Notes: a model not told the origin generated them from the sequence alone. A stretch of DNA of 64,000 nucleotides from Numida meleagris (GCF_002078875.1 NC_034414.1:14071484-14135483); one strand, 5' to 3'. Counted from the stretch's first letter, positions 37,486-49,849 are shown. Made by a program: numbers and translations.

Positions 37486-38599
37486 TTCCAGAAGCTGACT
37501 TCTTGACCCATTAGGAAACCCATGCATATCCTTCTGTTTCAAGCAATTGCTCTTCATGGTGACTCAGCACATGAATTTCCTCATGCATTGATTTAAGTCT
37601 GGAGCCCCCTCCCCTGAGGCACAGACTCCCAGTAGTTGTAGTGCCCTGTACTTGGAGAACTCCTCCACATTCAAGTCACTGTAATCCAGCTGGGGAGGTC
37701 TATTTTTATTTGTGCTTCTGTTTCATTTAAAAAAAATTACCAACTCGTGATCACTTAGCCTTTCTACAGCTTCCTGGTTTCTGAACCAAAAACAAGCCAT
37801 ACAAAAAGTGACTGAAGTCTGAAGTACTACAGTCCTTGTTACTAAAAAATTTCCTGAGAAACCAAAGACATCACAACGCACCAAATTAGTCTGGAACCTA
37901 CAGAAGAGCCTCAGCACTAGAAACTCATAACCAAAATTATTTTGACCAACACACATACAATTTTAATCCATGCTACTCTTACCAACTTTTCCATAGAAAT
38001 ACAGCAATATCTCTACATATATGGACTAAGTTATGCTCCAGCTCTTCCCTAAGTGTCTGAACACATTAAAAAATACTTATTTCACTGTTCTTTCATTTAT
38101 CCCAAGATATTCACTTTCACACACAGAAAAATTAAGTGAAGATCCTACATTTTGTTAAACAGACTCACAACATTTAACATAGATATATTTCAGCTGTCTC
38201 TTAATGATCCAGTTCCATACCCCAAACAAACTAGGTGCAATCTTAGGACTAATATATCAGCCACTCAAATGTGCTTTCACAGCATCAGCATTTTTTTCTC
38301 CTATCTGCTCATCCATCTGCCCACTGATGTTTATCTATTATCACATCCTTATTTACCTAATTTTCCTTCAATTTTCAGGGTGCATAGTCTCTTCTCTTCA
38401 CTGTCCAAGTTTATCTCCCTCCAGTGGAGAGATAAAAAAAAATGCTGACAATGTCAAAGAAAGAGAGACCAGCCAAAATACAAGAAATACATTTTAAAAA
38501 GGATGGCAGATCAGAAAGAATGTAAGAGTTAACAAAGGCGAGGTAGTTATTAGGAGGCAGTTCTCTACCATGTTGCCATCATTTGGGTGTACCCAAGAG

Positions 38600-38693
38600 G
38601 TCAGATTCTCCACCAACAGTGCATTATTGACTCCAATAAAACTGTACTAATTTGCACTGCTGATGAGATTATACTTGGCCCTCCTATTTAACT
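38600..38693. repeat. Remnant of an old sauropsid-type repeat
   Basis: The words GTCAGATTCTCC, TTATTGACTCCAATAAAACTG and ACTTGGCCCT occur in the order of a widely scattered amniote motif of the form 'gattct... attgacttcaatggagtta... ctggccc'. The family name is uncertain to me. It is degenerate and non-coding. Confidence 0.4.
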
Positions 38694-40560
38694 ATCTTTT
38701 CTTATGATTTAACATTTACTGGTAAAGCTCAGCTGAAGCCACTAGGGCTGTTAGGTTATGCATTTACACAATGATCCAGCCTAAATCTTTCTCTTTTTAT
38801 CAAGGAAGCATAGAAAATGTGCCACTGTTGATGGTGAAGGAATGATCTGAGGAAGTTTCCTCTCTTTTGGTATGGTTATGCCTGTTCTCTTCTTGACATT
38901 AGCGTAATTGCATTTCAAGTGAAGGCTTTCTAGTCTGCAAAAGGAGGTCCTGCAAAATGAGTTAGAGAAAACCACAAGTTTGGCATCAGTATCAGCATCC
39001 TTCTCTGAATCCTCATGCCGAGACTAGCTGCCTGAAAACTTTGTCTTGAAAAGTAGCATAAGATTTCTTCACATGCCTATGACAACAGCTGTAAATATTT
39101 TCCCTTAGTCCACCACATGCAAAAAAATCCAAGCAATGTGGAAATAGAGCCCTTGGTAATAGCTACAATACCTAGGCACTAAAGGATAGTGGGCAAGTCC
39201 ATAGTACCTCCCTTTGAAGATGAGCACCCCTTTACATACAGAGGGAGTGGTCCAAAGTTGTGCACACATGACCCTGTTCGGAGTGTCATCAAATGATCTG
39301 AAATTCCACCTGGCCACCCAGGAAAAGCTTTTCCACTGACCAGAGTCAGAACCAAACCCTGCATGACGGTGCAAGAAATCTTTACATGGCACCTTCTATT
39401 TCCTTCCTCCAGCCTTCCCTTACTTCCTTGAAGTCAATACTATGGTGGTGATTCTGCCAGCCCAAAGGCACTATGTTTTGTGATCCTTTTCTATCAACAC
39501 TACTACAACCTGTTTAAGTGGGGAGAAAGCTTGACAACCTTGAGGACTCACAAGCCACTCAGCTACCATAAAAACAATGGAAGAATCTTCAGAAAATAGA
39601 CTGAGCTGACTTAGAAAACCAATGGGCAATCTCTTAAGGGAAAACAAAGAGGCAACAACAAAATCACAGCTCATGAGAGAAAAAGTTGGGGTAAAATTAT
39701 TGCAAAAATACAAAACTGCTAGTGTTAAGCATGCTGTGAATCTGTTTACCATGTATTTTAATCATGTAACTGATCAGTCCACTGTAACATACACCACATG
39801 TCGAGATAGATGCAGCAGATAAAAAATCAGTCTGATTTCACACAGTAAAAATGTGTATATGCAAACAGAAAGATATTAAATGAGTTTCATACAAAGCATT
39901 TCTTCTTATCATTTTAAATGCATATCCCACTTGTTCAGCTCAGTTTGAAGCCCACTTGAACATTCTGGGACTGTCCCAAATCCCATACGGGTCAAGAGCT
40001 CACTGACTCCAGTGGGTGTTGGATCAGCTCCTACGAGATCCAAATTCCTGTAAGGACTAGTGTTTCAGCGCGGTTGGGTCTGCATTCCATGCAGAATACA
40101 CTGGAGTTACACCATCCTTACAGTGTAGCTGCAGTGTAATCTTAGAGCCAAACATCTACAAACATGGACTCAGAGGGAAATTAGTAGCCTGGATAACAAG
40201 CAAGCACAAAATATAGCGTATCTGTTGTCCACCTCCGTCGAGGCCTCTGCAAAGCATCACCAGCAATATTCAGCTAGAGCATTTTGGCCCCTTCTTACCC
40301 ATTCGAATCATTAATCATTCATCCTAATTATCTCGGTGGTATTTTGTGCTCCTCCCCCACCCACGCCGCCTGTCTGTTTGTGGTATCCATCTGTTGTTCC
40401 TAATCATACACTTGGACTGCGAGATCTCGGCAGAAAGGGCCACTTACTCATGACGTGTGCACAACATTTCAGGCACTCCAACCTCAGTCACCAGCGCAGA
40501 CCTTGCGTTATGTCTCACTGCAAATCACAATAACTAACGCTGATCAGCAGATACGCTGCA

Positions 40561-40643
40561 CACGCACAGATACACACACATAAAAAATATACATACATGC
40601 AGTATGTGTACCTGTATGTGTATTAGAAATGCACGCATACACG
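40561..40643. repeat. Imperfect CA/TA/TG tract
   Basis: A run of CA, TA and TG units about 80 bases long, interrupted by A-rich and mixed spacers. It is a degenerate alternating purine-pyrimidine repeat. Confidence 0.75.
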
Positions 40644-41966
40644 GCAGAAGTCTACTAGAGAATGAGATATGCCTGCAAGTAAGGCAGGTGTCACTGAGAG
40701 CAGGGGGAAGAGGAACAACGAGGGTGAGATGAAAAGTTTCAAATGTGAAATTTTAGCAGAAACTATCTTCTGCCTGCTCACCCCCTCTAGCTGCAGCCCA
40801 CAGCCTTGCAGCACTGGGCACAGCAGGAGCCACTGTGCTCCAGTACAGCACAGTTGCCCGGTGCACGGAAAGTACCCTTCTGCCTGAGATACTGCATGGT
40901 GCACAACGAAGGTGAAAAATCTAAGGTTTCACAGGATCTGGAGACAAGCAGTAAAGCTTGCATGGACTTCCACGTGAGCAGCATAAAGAAAATGCTGGCT
41001 GTTATAATGCTTACTGTACATAGAAGTGAACGGCAATGTCAGCAAGACTGAGCAAGTACAAGTCTTCCCTGGCTTTCAGCTACTTGTCATTTTAAAACCT
41101 CCTTTTGGTTTGTTGGATACAGTAAAAAAATGGTTTGAAATGGTTCTGAAATATGTTTTGGTGGGAATCGTACCTGTAATGGAAAATTCAATGGGAGCTA
41201 GCCTGGAATTAGTGATTAGACAAAAATTTCCAGCACTAGCTGCCTGCTACCAATACCATTTACTTTCATGTCTGGCTTGCTGAGATGCACTCTAAGTTTC
41301 CCATTATTGGTTCTGCACTTCAGTGGGGAGGAGCACGCAGCCAGCACCTGCAGCCCAGGCCGGTGGGTTTTTGCAATGTGAGCGCTCTCCATCACCTGCG
41401 GCACCATCTCCTACGATGGAAGACTAAGGGATCTGTTGGCTGGGACAAAGAATTGATTCTTCTATGAAGAGACACTCTGTGTGTTATGGGAACAAAAGAC
41501 CTTACTTTGAAGAGCTGCCATTCTCCCTCCAACACTGAAGTCACTTCAACAGAGATGGACCAAGGGATAGAAAAAAGAAAACGTCAGGACAAGACACATA
41601 CAATGTGTCTGGTATGTCGCTAATGACTATCATCTGAGTGCAACAACGGTAGGATGAGAAACTATTTCTTAACGCACACGGAGCAAAGGAAGCCCCTTAA
41701 GCAAACATACCAGCAGAACAATTCGATGGTTAATCACAACGTTGGCCATGAGAGGGTTTCTCCATTTTCCCACTTCAAAGGAGCACTAATTAATAAACAG
41801 TGTTGCCTCTTCTGGAGAGATGAGTCAGCCCTCTGCCCACAGTGGGGTTATCCTCACTGCTGCTGTGGCTGCTCTGAGCATGTGAGTGTTCCCCAGGGAG
41901 CAGGAACGCCTCATGGAGCTTGTGGTGCTATGCCAGATCACATAGCACTGCCTTGCAGGGCCTCTC

Positions 41967-41999
41967 CCCAGCATGCTGGGAGAGCTCCGGGAGCTCTCC
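41967..41999. repeat. Two adjoining palindromes
   Basis: CCCAGCATGCTGGG at 41967-41980 is a perfect 14-bp palindrome. It overlaps by two bases a second inverted repeat: arm GGAGAGCTC, loop CGG, arm GAGCTCTCC (41979-41999). Both sit just upstream of a CR1 copy. They could fold into a pair of hairpins in single-stranded DNA or RNA. Confidence 0.9.
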
Positions 42000-42009
42000 T
42001 GTACCATAA

Positions 42010-42338
42010 CTACATCTCTACAGCTCCCTGAGAAGAGGTTGTGGTGAGGTGGGAGTCAGCCTACGCTCCCAGGTAACAGTGACAGGAAAAGACGTAATGG
42101 CCTCAAGTCGTGCCAGGGGAGGTTCAGGATGGATATTAGGAAAAATTTCTTCTTAGAAAGGATGGTGAGGCACTGGAACAGGCTGCCCAGGGAGCTGGCA
42201 GAGCCACTGTCTCTGGAGGTGTTCAGGAACCACGGAGATGTGGCACTGAGGGACATGGTCAGCAGGCATGGTGGGGGTGAGCTGGGGGTTGGACCTGATG
42301 ACCTTAGTGGTCTTTTCCAAGCTTACCGATTCTATGAT
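42010..42338 (+). mobile_element. CR1 LINE 3' fragment (longest copy, about 330 bp)
   Basis: Forward-oriented. It begins with CTACAGCTCCCTGAGAAGAGG and GGTGAGGTGGGAGTCAGCC, then GGCCTCAAGTCGTGCCAGG, GGATATTAGGAAAAATTTC, CACTGGAACAGGCTGCCCAG, GGAGGTGTTCAGGAACCACG, TGGCACTGAGGGACATGGTC, TTGGACCTGATGACCTTAGT and ends with GATTCTATGAT. The order and wording match a chicken-type CR1 tail. It is 5'-truncated, and an 86-codon frame inside it is incidental. The subfamily is the same as, or close to, the copy at 50.9 kb. Confidence 0.98.
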
Positions 42339-45300
42339 AAGCGTTCCCAAACTCCAGGTGAGGGCCATGGAAGAAAAGCCAATGAATAGATCAGAGGAGC
42401 TGTCTGCATTTGGCCCCAGTGAAGGACAGCAGCACATTGAAAGGCATTAGCATGCACCAGTTAGCCCATGAGATAAGCAGATCTCTTTCTGCTTTTTATT
42501 CAGCCCAGTCAAAGAGAACATACATGCACAGACTATCAGAGTGAACTAGCAAATAAGACTCCTTCTCCTAATAGTAGCTAACCCTGAAGTGATGAACACA
42601 ATCCTACCAGGAGGCAAGCTTGAGCAGTTGAAGGGCACTTGACGTAAGTCCCACCTTCAGAGGGAAACATCTGTGATTATGAAAGGGAGATGACTCCCAC
42701 TCTTCCTTCTACCACAAGGACATACGCAGGTGCATGCTGTGCAGCACACTCCGCTTTTTCCTAAGGCAAGGTGGACACACAGGAAGGGTGAGAGCAGAGC
42801 AGCCCAGGCAGCAACAGTGGACAAACACTGTTACTGTTGCCTGTCTCAGGAGAGACACCAAAGAGCTGCAAAATGGAAGGGTGAGCAGTCCCATCCCACC
42901 AGGACCAACAAGTCTGTGCATATAACAGGCAGAACTTAACAGCTGGCTCTCCAGAATGCACCACACTGCAATGACACTTGTTCCCTTCAGCTGCTCTCAT
43001 TCTCTTCACACGCTTTTTCCTCTGCAGGAGGTCCAGGTGGGAAGAAACAGCCACAGAAGAGTTAGCTTTGCACAGCAGGGCCTCTGCTCATTTCCTGAGC
43101 ACTTGATACGTTCTGTTTGTGACCAAGCTCGGGCCAGGATCCCAGCTGATGTTTTTACTTCAGCCTCAATAGATTTCAAACTTCAGACACTTAAATAATT
43201 CCCTGACATGCACTCCACCTGCATTTTGGCACTTTCTCTTGTGTACTGTATATTTGATTTTTATTTTTAAAAACACATTCCTTAGCTTTTCCCCATTGCA
43301 GCTATTGAGAAGAAGATGGCATCTTGGTGAAGGATGACACCTGATCCTTGGTGAAGTCTGCAAACACCAGTCTGGCCTGACAACTCCGTGCATAATAACA
43401 ATCACATTTTCTACTTAATGAGAGACAGATGAAGTGGTGTGCCATGTTCTAGGAGATGTTTACAGGACAGAGAACATTGGAACAACCACATGGCTGCAAA
43501 CCAGGCAGTGATCTACATAAGGAACTTAGTTTCAGCAGTCACCAGGACCAGAAAATAATCAGCCTGCAAATAAAAAGGATGCAAAAATCCTCTGATTACA
43601 GGAGTTGATAGAACGTTTTACCCACACGGGCTGCTTATTTCTCCAGTAGCATCATCAGCATGCTGAAAGTTTATCAATTCATTGTTAAGGAATCATCCAG
43701 GCAGGATTTTACTTAACACAAGTGAGAGAGCTCTTGCACTTCCTTTGTGTGTCTTGTGCTTCTGTCATCTGTTAGATAAGAAGGACTTCTGTCTTACAAT
43801 GCACAGATCAGCACAGAGCACTTGGTCTCAGCCTGTAGACTCTTCTGTGATGCAGGTGACAGCCATCAGATGCACAGTACTGAAGAGGTTAGCAGATACT
43901 GGCCTTTCCCCGGTGACCACCCTTCTCAGCCATCACAAGGGGGATAAATTCTCTGGAAACAAGGATTCTAGAGCAAAAAGCCACTGAGAATGTTGCACAT
44001 GCCTTTGTTTGGGTGTCACCCAACTGCTACTTCAGCCTTTCACTGGGGTTCCTCTCACAGCTTCTCAGAGCTGCAGACATCTGAGGCCTCATTCCAGGCT
44101 CTCCCTTCTCCTGGAGCTTGATCTGAGGGCAAAGAATGGAAATTCAAAACAAATAGTAAACAAAACCAAGCTCTCCTATGTGTACACGCACATTTGTTTG
44201 GAAGTTCCTTAGCTAATTTTACTCCCTGTTTTCTGCTCAATCTGGAATTATTTTTTTCTTTTCTTCTTTTTGTCTTTCCCTGCCTCGGTAACAAGAAAAA
44301 CAAAGGATCAGGAAAAAAATTATTTTTAGAGGAGAAAAAATTGCTCCACAAAGAATGCTTTGTCCTGTGTCATGGACCTGCCCAGCGCTCCAACTGCAGA
44401 TTCAATAGATGAGGCAGGCTGGTCGCATCTCCTAGTAGATGCTGATCAGTTGTCTGATGGGAAACCATCTTAACATTGCTGCTCACTCCAGATTCAGTAA
44501 GTAAATCCGTTATTGGATGGTTCAAATCAAAGCCCCAAACATCTGCAGAGTTTGGCTCTAAGTTATGGCCTGATCTGAGCTATCACAGGAATTCCAGTTT
44601 TTCCTGGCCCAGGACTTGTTGGCCATTTGCAGAATGGAAACAGGAGTCAAAACCTGCCATCAAAAGACGAAGGAGAGGAGAGTGAATCCTAGGCAGGCCC
44701 CTTTAAGTTCTTGAAGCTGGCTTCTCTGCTGGCAGATACCTAGTTTAGCTGCAGTACAGTCAGTGGAACCACACAGATTCGCACCAACCAAGGATTTATT
44801 ATTATTATTATTAAAGAAAATCACAGCACTCCATGAAAACTTAACATTGATTAAAATGTAATAACTTCAGGCCTTCAGCTTACAGTGAGAGAACATACCC
44901 AGTACTCATCGGAGAACTCCAAGAATACCTCCAAGTGCAGATACCTGACACCAGTAGTGCCTGCTTGCTGCATGCCATCCAGGGACCCAAGCCCTGCTGT
45001 GCTTGGTACAACTTAAGTAGATGGCAAAAAGATGAGCTTCTCCTCCAGACAGTTTGAAAACCCCAGTTTTCAAGACATTTCCTTATATATCAGAAAGAAG
45101 CAAAGAAAAATGCTGCTGTGCTACTTGAAGACGTATCAGACGTATCTTTGCCCACAGTATGAAACCATTCCCTTCAGGAGAACATAGAGAGGAACGAAAG
45201 GCTTTGGAGTCAGCTATTCTTATGCCAGGACAGTGTTCCATCACATAGCTTGCTTCCAGTTTCAGTCAGACATCAAGCATTCTGATGCCACCTTTTTCAT

Positions 45301-46727
45301 GCCTCCTGAAGTCTCTGCAGTGCCAGGTGATGCAGCCACAGCCTCCGTCTCCTCGCCCACATCAATCCATAGTGGGCTGCATTATTTGAATGAGGATTCC
45401 TGGAAGCGGAAGAAAATCTCTAAGGTCTGACTTCTCAAAAAACAAAACTATACAAAAGGTGACTCTCCTTATTTGTTATGGTGTTTGTGTAGGTTAAGAC
45501 ATCATTAATGTACAGAGCCAAGAATGAAAGATATTTCGCTTTGAGCTGTCATTGAAATGAGAAGCACAAGCAGAGCCAGCAGTGCTGAAAATGAAGGGGA
45601 ATGGAGCATGCAATATTTTTTTCTGGAAGTAATGGATAAGCCAGCAACATAGCAGCACCACTACCATAAGTCTTCCAGGATGCCCTTTACTACAGATCTC
45701 TGTGTTAATAGATTATTTTAAGGTTTGGTCCATTATCAAGCGGCACAAATAGTTGGTCTACCCTAGCATGATACTGCTCAAGGATTTTGGAGGAAAAGTC
45801 CTAATCAAGATCCTTAAGGTAACTCAGCCCTGCAGAAAATATCAACAGCTGTTTTTCATTAACCCCAATTCACCAGCAGGGAAACTGAGGCAGCAGGTGG
45901 TAATACACAGAGCAGTGGTAGACGAGAAGAGAACATCTCACCTCAGACTTCCAGCCATTTGGCTCTACCTACCAGACAGTGTTGGCTCCTAGGTAAATAA
46001 TGAAGCTGTCACATCCAAATGTTATTTTTAAACCACGAGCACTGGGCTTGGCACAAACTCTGGCAAAGCACAACACAACCAAGGGAGTCCTGAGGAACAA
46101 GTGCCCTGCACAGATGGAGCTGCTTTGGAGAAACCTTGCTGACCTGCTGGATTTGTGCAACCGGTTGAACGGGAGCCCAGGCTCCAACCTACCAACTGCA
46201 CAAGAGCACAGGGAGAGCCTAATCGAGGACACAGAGGCTGTGTGCAGGGCTGGCTCCGTCAGCCACCACCTCCACTGCCCTGGCCCGTGCCGGCCAAAGC
46301 CATAGGAGGGCAGCAAACCCTTGGCAGTCCTGGGGCTTAGTTCCCAGCAGGATCCTCTTCCAGCTCCTGGCCCTGGGCAGCCAGACAGCCCCACACAGCA
46401 CCCTTGGGAAGGTCAGCAAGGACTCCACTAGAGAACAAAGACCTGCAAAATTTCTTCGCATTGGCCATGGGTGGCTATCTCAGCTTCTCAGCCACAGAGC
46501 CATGTGTGTGTGGGACTACCAGTAGGGTTAGCAGAGCTCTGAGAAAGCAGGCAGGTTGTGTAACACACCCTGGTGCGCAGGTCGCAACATTAAAATCCAC
46601 ACTTCCACATAAGACCACCCAAACTCTTCTGTGGGTTAGTGAGTGTGGGCTCACTGAGACATTGGAGGCATATGGGGTCAAAGACACTTAGGACTTTCGT
46701 AATTGCAATGGTAGAACAGCAGTGCAA
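42339..46727. other. Unique non-coding DNA, no gene seen
   Basis: No supportable gene. An (ATT)n tract of about 17 bases lies at 44796-44812. Open frames up to about 140 codons occur on both strands near 46 kb and match nothing I recognise. Confidence 0.6.
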
Positions 46728-46880
46728 GGATGGCCATACTGGCTCAGATCAAAGGTCCATCTACCTCCATATCCAGCTCCCATGGTGGCCAGCAACAGAA
46801 ATGATGGAAAGAGCATAAGAAAAGAGCACACATGAAGTTCCTTCTGCCCAGGATACACCCTACCTCCAGCAGTACACTGC
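46728..46880 (+). repeat. Old interspersed repeat, sauropsid-type
   Basis: GGCCATACTGGCTCAGATC, AAAGGTCCATCTACC and GGTGGCCAGCAACAG follow in order a motif ('ccatactgggtcagaccaatggtccatctagcccagtatcc...tggccag') that I recognise as a widespread repeat in reptile and bird genomes. A GAAGTTCCTTCTGCCCAGG block follows as expected. It is degenerate. I am confident it is repetitive but unsure of the family name. Confidence 0.6.
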
Positions 46881-48972
46881 TCAAGTAGCTTTATGGTGAC
46901 TATGTCCATATGCTTCCCTCTCCTGGCAGCAGCTTTGGCACAGAGCAAGCCTGCCTTCAAGAAAGAGAGCCAGAAGTTGCATTTAATCTGTTGATGCAAA
47001 CAGAGCTCAGACGCAAGAAGAAGGTGAAACTGTATGAAACTGAACACAGCTCCCTTGCCAACTGTAACAAATTAGCCCTCAAATGACCCTGAATCACAGG
47101 GCAGAGACTTTGTTTCAAGATCCACACTAAGGATGCCCAAAGCACAAACACGTAAACACCCAATGAAACTCACAGCAGAACTGCTCTCCTGGTAGGCAAG
47201 GCAGAACAGCAGGAAGACACATTTACCCAAGGCAAGGACTTGCCCAACATCCTCAGTGGCAAAGCTGAGACTCGCTCACAGCTATTCTGACTTCTCCCCT
47301 CCCAAGAGCCATCTACACTTTCCTCCTCGACTTTGCTTCTCTCCACCCAATTATCCTTACTAAAGAAGCTTCCTACAGTGCCTTTTAGGCAGCTGTCAGG
47401 TTTGGATGAGCGTCTCCACTCCACCAAATGGGCTGTTCCTGTGTGTGCTCTTAATCCTGATTTCCCACTGAAGTAAAGAAGGAAGAAGTAAAGCAGATAG
47501 CAGAGATCCTTTTGCCTTCAGCTACCTCCCAGGGGAAAAATAATTAAAAAAATCCCTCCTCCTCCCTCTGGTCTCCTGAAAAAGAGCTGGTTCCCATCCT
47601 TCCATCTCCTAACCACTCTGCTATGCTTCAGAAACAAGGATAACCCTAGGAAGCAGTGGACAGGTGACAAATAGGCCCACCCTTGTTTCTATTTTTCCTC
47701 CTTCGCTGGAAAAAAAATTTGGTCCTATCCATTTCCCCCAAGCTGCTCCATCTTAAAGCAGAGGTTTCCCCTCTGTCAGCCTCTGAGCACGCTTTCCAGT
47801 TGCTGCTCACCTGCACTAATTGCCTCCCAGACTAAACAACCCTATCTCTGCTCACCTGCCAGCTCCACTCCTGCCTGCTGAGCTCAGAGGGAAGTATGGC
47901 TGCTGCACCAGATCCCAGTGCTGGAATGGGCTTCTGGGGAGGGAAGGAGAAACAACGCCATGGAGGGGAGAGAAAGGAAAAGGAAGAAGCTTTGGGAGCG
48001 GTTTAAGAATGGAGACTTCTGCTTGGTTTAGCTATGCAGATGCCCAGGCTGAATGTAGGAACAGAAGGGAGACTGCCTGATCCCTGTGGAAATGTGTCTT
48101 GCTCTGCAGGTAGTGCTGCACTATATCAGACTGAGTGACTTCTGTGGTCACTTCTGGTTGTAAGGATCTAGGGGGATCTGGGCAGCACTGAGGGGAACGA
48201 TAGGAGTCCATGCAGAAAGCTTGCAAAGCATTTGCCTGAAGGTACCTGACTTGCAATTCTCTCAACTTCACAAGCAGAGAACTGCCCTCAGAAATACTAA
48301 AATAACAGATCTCTTACTCTAAGGGATTAAGGGTAGAGCTAGTTAAAAGCTTTCCCCAGCATTGCTCCCAGTGGTGGGGAACAAGGCTAGTTACCTGCTG
48401 GATGCAGGGAAAACAGTCTCCCAAGCAGGTTTGACTGCAACAATACCTGGAGTTTGGTCCAAGAAGGTTTATTGAGGTCTTTTCAGTGTTTTTTGAAACT
48501 GGGTTTGATTACAGAAGGAATCACCACCGATTTCCTTCCCTTGTCCCAGTAACACATCATACACCACCCCGTTTCCTTCATAACCAGGTTGTTCCAGAGA
48601 AAAAAAATGAAAGCAGGATTATGCCTGAAATGCATGCTACACAAAGTTACTTTTGTAGATTCGAAGTCCTGATTCCTCTTGAACTGCGAAAGCTCTCCAC
48701 AGGTAACAGGGATTTCAATTCCAGCCTCTAATATTTGAATGATCCTTTCCTGAATAGCCACACACTTATGACAGCGTTGAGCCAAGGTAACCTCCCTGGC
48801 ATCCACGTAGCACCCGGAAGTCACCTTAGTATTACGGCAGCACCCTAGATGGTGCAGCAAGAATTTGCCATTGTTGTAAGCAAGTTTAGTTAAGTTCAGC
48901 ACTTGGCATGCTTCTCAGGCACCAGCGATTCAACATATTCATTACACAAAGAACTACAAAGGGGCCGAAAGG
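46881..48972. other. Unique non-coding DNA up to an assembly gap
   Basis: No supportable gene. A 139-codon minus-strand frame (48483-48902, opening with GTG) is followed nine bases after its stop by AATAAA (TTTATT at 48468-48473 on the + strand). An in-frame stop lies just upstream at 48915-48917, and there is no early ATG. I treat it as fortuitous but list it as a finding. Confidence 0.55.
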
Positions 48973-49037
48973 NNNNNNNNNNNNNNNNNNNNNNNNNNNN
49001 NNNNNNNNNNNNNNNNNNNNNNNNNNNNNNNNNNNNN
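48973..49037. other. Assembly gap (65 N)
   Basis: Sixty-five undetermined bases. The flanks are GGGGCCGAAAGG on the left and CTGGAGAAGAATTC on the right. An unrounded gap length suggests it was estimated from read pairs or an alignment rather than set to a fixed placeholder. Anything crossing this point cannot be judged. Confidence 1.
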
Positions 49038-49671
49038 CTGGAGAAGAATTCTGACAAAGTCAGAGAGAGTCAACAGCCTTGACAACAGCCATTTCCACCA
49101 TGCTCCAAGTCACATGTACAGGGTACAACTTCTGAAAAACATTTGGTAGCACCTGCCACATGAGAGGAAAGGAATGAAACCTACTGAATGCAGACCCTCT
49201 TCACTGCCAGGCGTTATAGTGGCATTGATGAGGCTGAGAGCAGAATCTAAATTATTTGTAACACTGTGGCACATCAACAAGGAACAAGACAGCCAAGTGT
49301 CACGAGATCTCCCTTGTGATGAACACCCTTGCATGCAGCAGCAAGTAGAAAAGAAACTCAGCAGGACAAGGTGTGCTCCCAGGCACCACTGCCAGCCTCA
49401 AATTGTTTGGTCCCTCCAGTTGCTAATGGGGCCAGAGCAACACAATAGAGATATTCCAGAGGTGAATTCCAGCTGCATGGCAAGGGGACAGACTTGCAGA
49501 CAGAAAGGGAGGAAGCAGCTGTCTCCTTGTTCAGCTTGCAGTTCCTTGTCTTCAAACACTACCAGCAGAGAACTGGGTGCCCACTGCACAGAGGTGGGGA
49601 CGACGGCTAGAAGGGGCAGCAGCTGCATGCAAGATGACAACAGTGCCAGGCACCACCAAAACCAGCCTAAA
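49038..49671. other. Unique non-coding DNA, no gene seen
   Basis: A 182-codon frame opening with a true ATG (49174-49722) covers most of this stretch. Its last codons fall inside a CR1 tail, it contains no recognisable domain, and its length is close to what chance gives once per window. I do not call it a gene. Confidence 0.6.
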
Positions 49672-49792
49672 ATTGTAGAAAGGTTTCAGTCAGAAGGGAA
49701 TCCTAAAGATCATCCAGCCTAACCCTGTGCCAAGGGCAGACTAGATCAGCATCTCACCACTTTCATCAAGAAATATTTCTTCCTTATATACA
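49672..49792 (-). mobile_element. CR1 LINE 3' fragment (degenerate)
   Basis: Read on the + strand: TTGTAGAAAGGTTTCAGTCAG, GAAGGGAATCCTAAAGATC, ATCCAGCCTAACCCTGTGCC, AAGGGCAGACTAGATCAGC and AAATATTTCTTCCTTATATAC. This keeps the order of an inverted CR1 tail, including the ATTTCTTCCTAATAT block. It is more diverged than its neighbour at 49.85 kb and so probably older. Confidence 0.8.
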
Positions 49793-49849
49793 AAGAGTCC
49801 AGGACTTCTAGAAATTAAACTAACTCCATCTGTTAAAACTTCTCTTTTT

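Larger units (their letters stand above)
32196..38599. other. Unique non-coding DNA, no gene seen
   Basis: More than six kilobases without a supportable gene or young repeat. Listed separately inside it are a strong CTCF-like motif (33414), a TATA-like element (35909) and an 18-bp palindrome (37468). There is a small direct repeat of ACATCTAGGCA at 33069-33079 and 33091-33101. Open frames reach about 110 codons and match nothing. Confidence 0.6.
38694..42009. other. Non-coding DNA with a possible conserved element
   Basis: No gene seen. At about 39990-40035 the words CTCACTGACTCCAGTGGG and TTGGATCAGCTCCT again resemble the old repeat motif, and TACACTGGAGTTACACC follows at about 40096-40112. 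From 40225 to 40500 the sequence is homeobox-word rich (AATCATTAATCATTCATCC, TAATTATC) and conserved-looking. A pair of palindromes lies at 41967-41999. Confidence 0.45.

Noticed and set aside
42129..42389. 86-codon frame over a CR1 copy
   Set aside because: It runs through the CR1 3' untranslated tail, which does not encode protein, so it is incidental.
49174..49722. 182-codon open frame with a true ATG
   Set aside because: No recognisable domain, length near chance expectation for 64 kb, and its last codons lie inside a CR1 tail.
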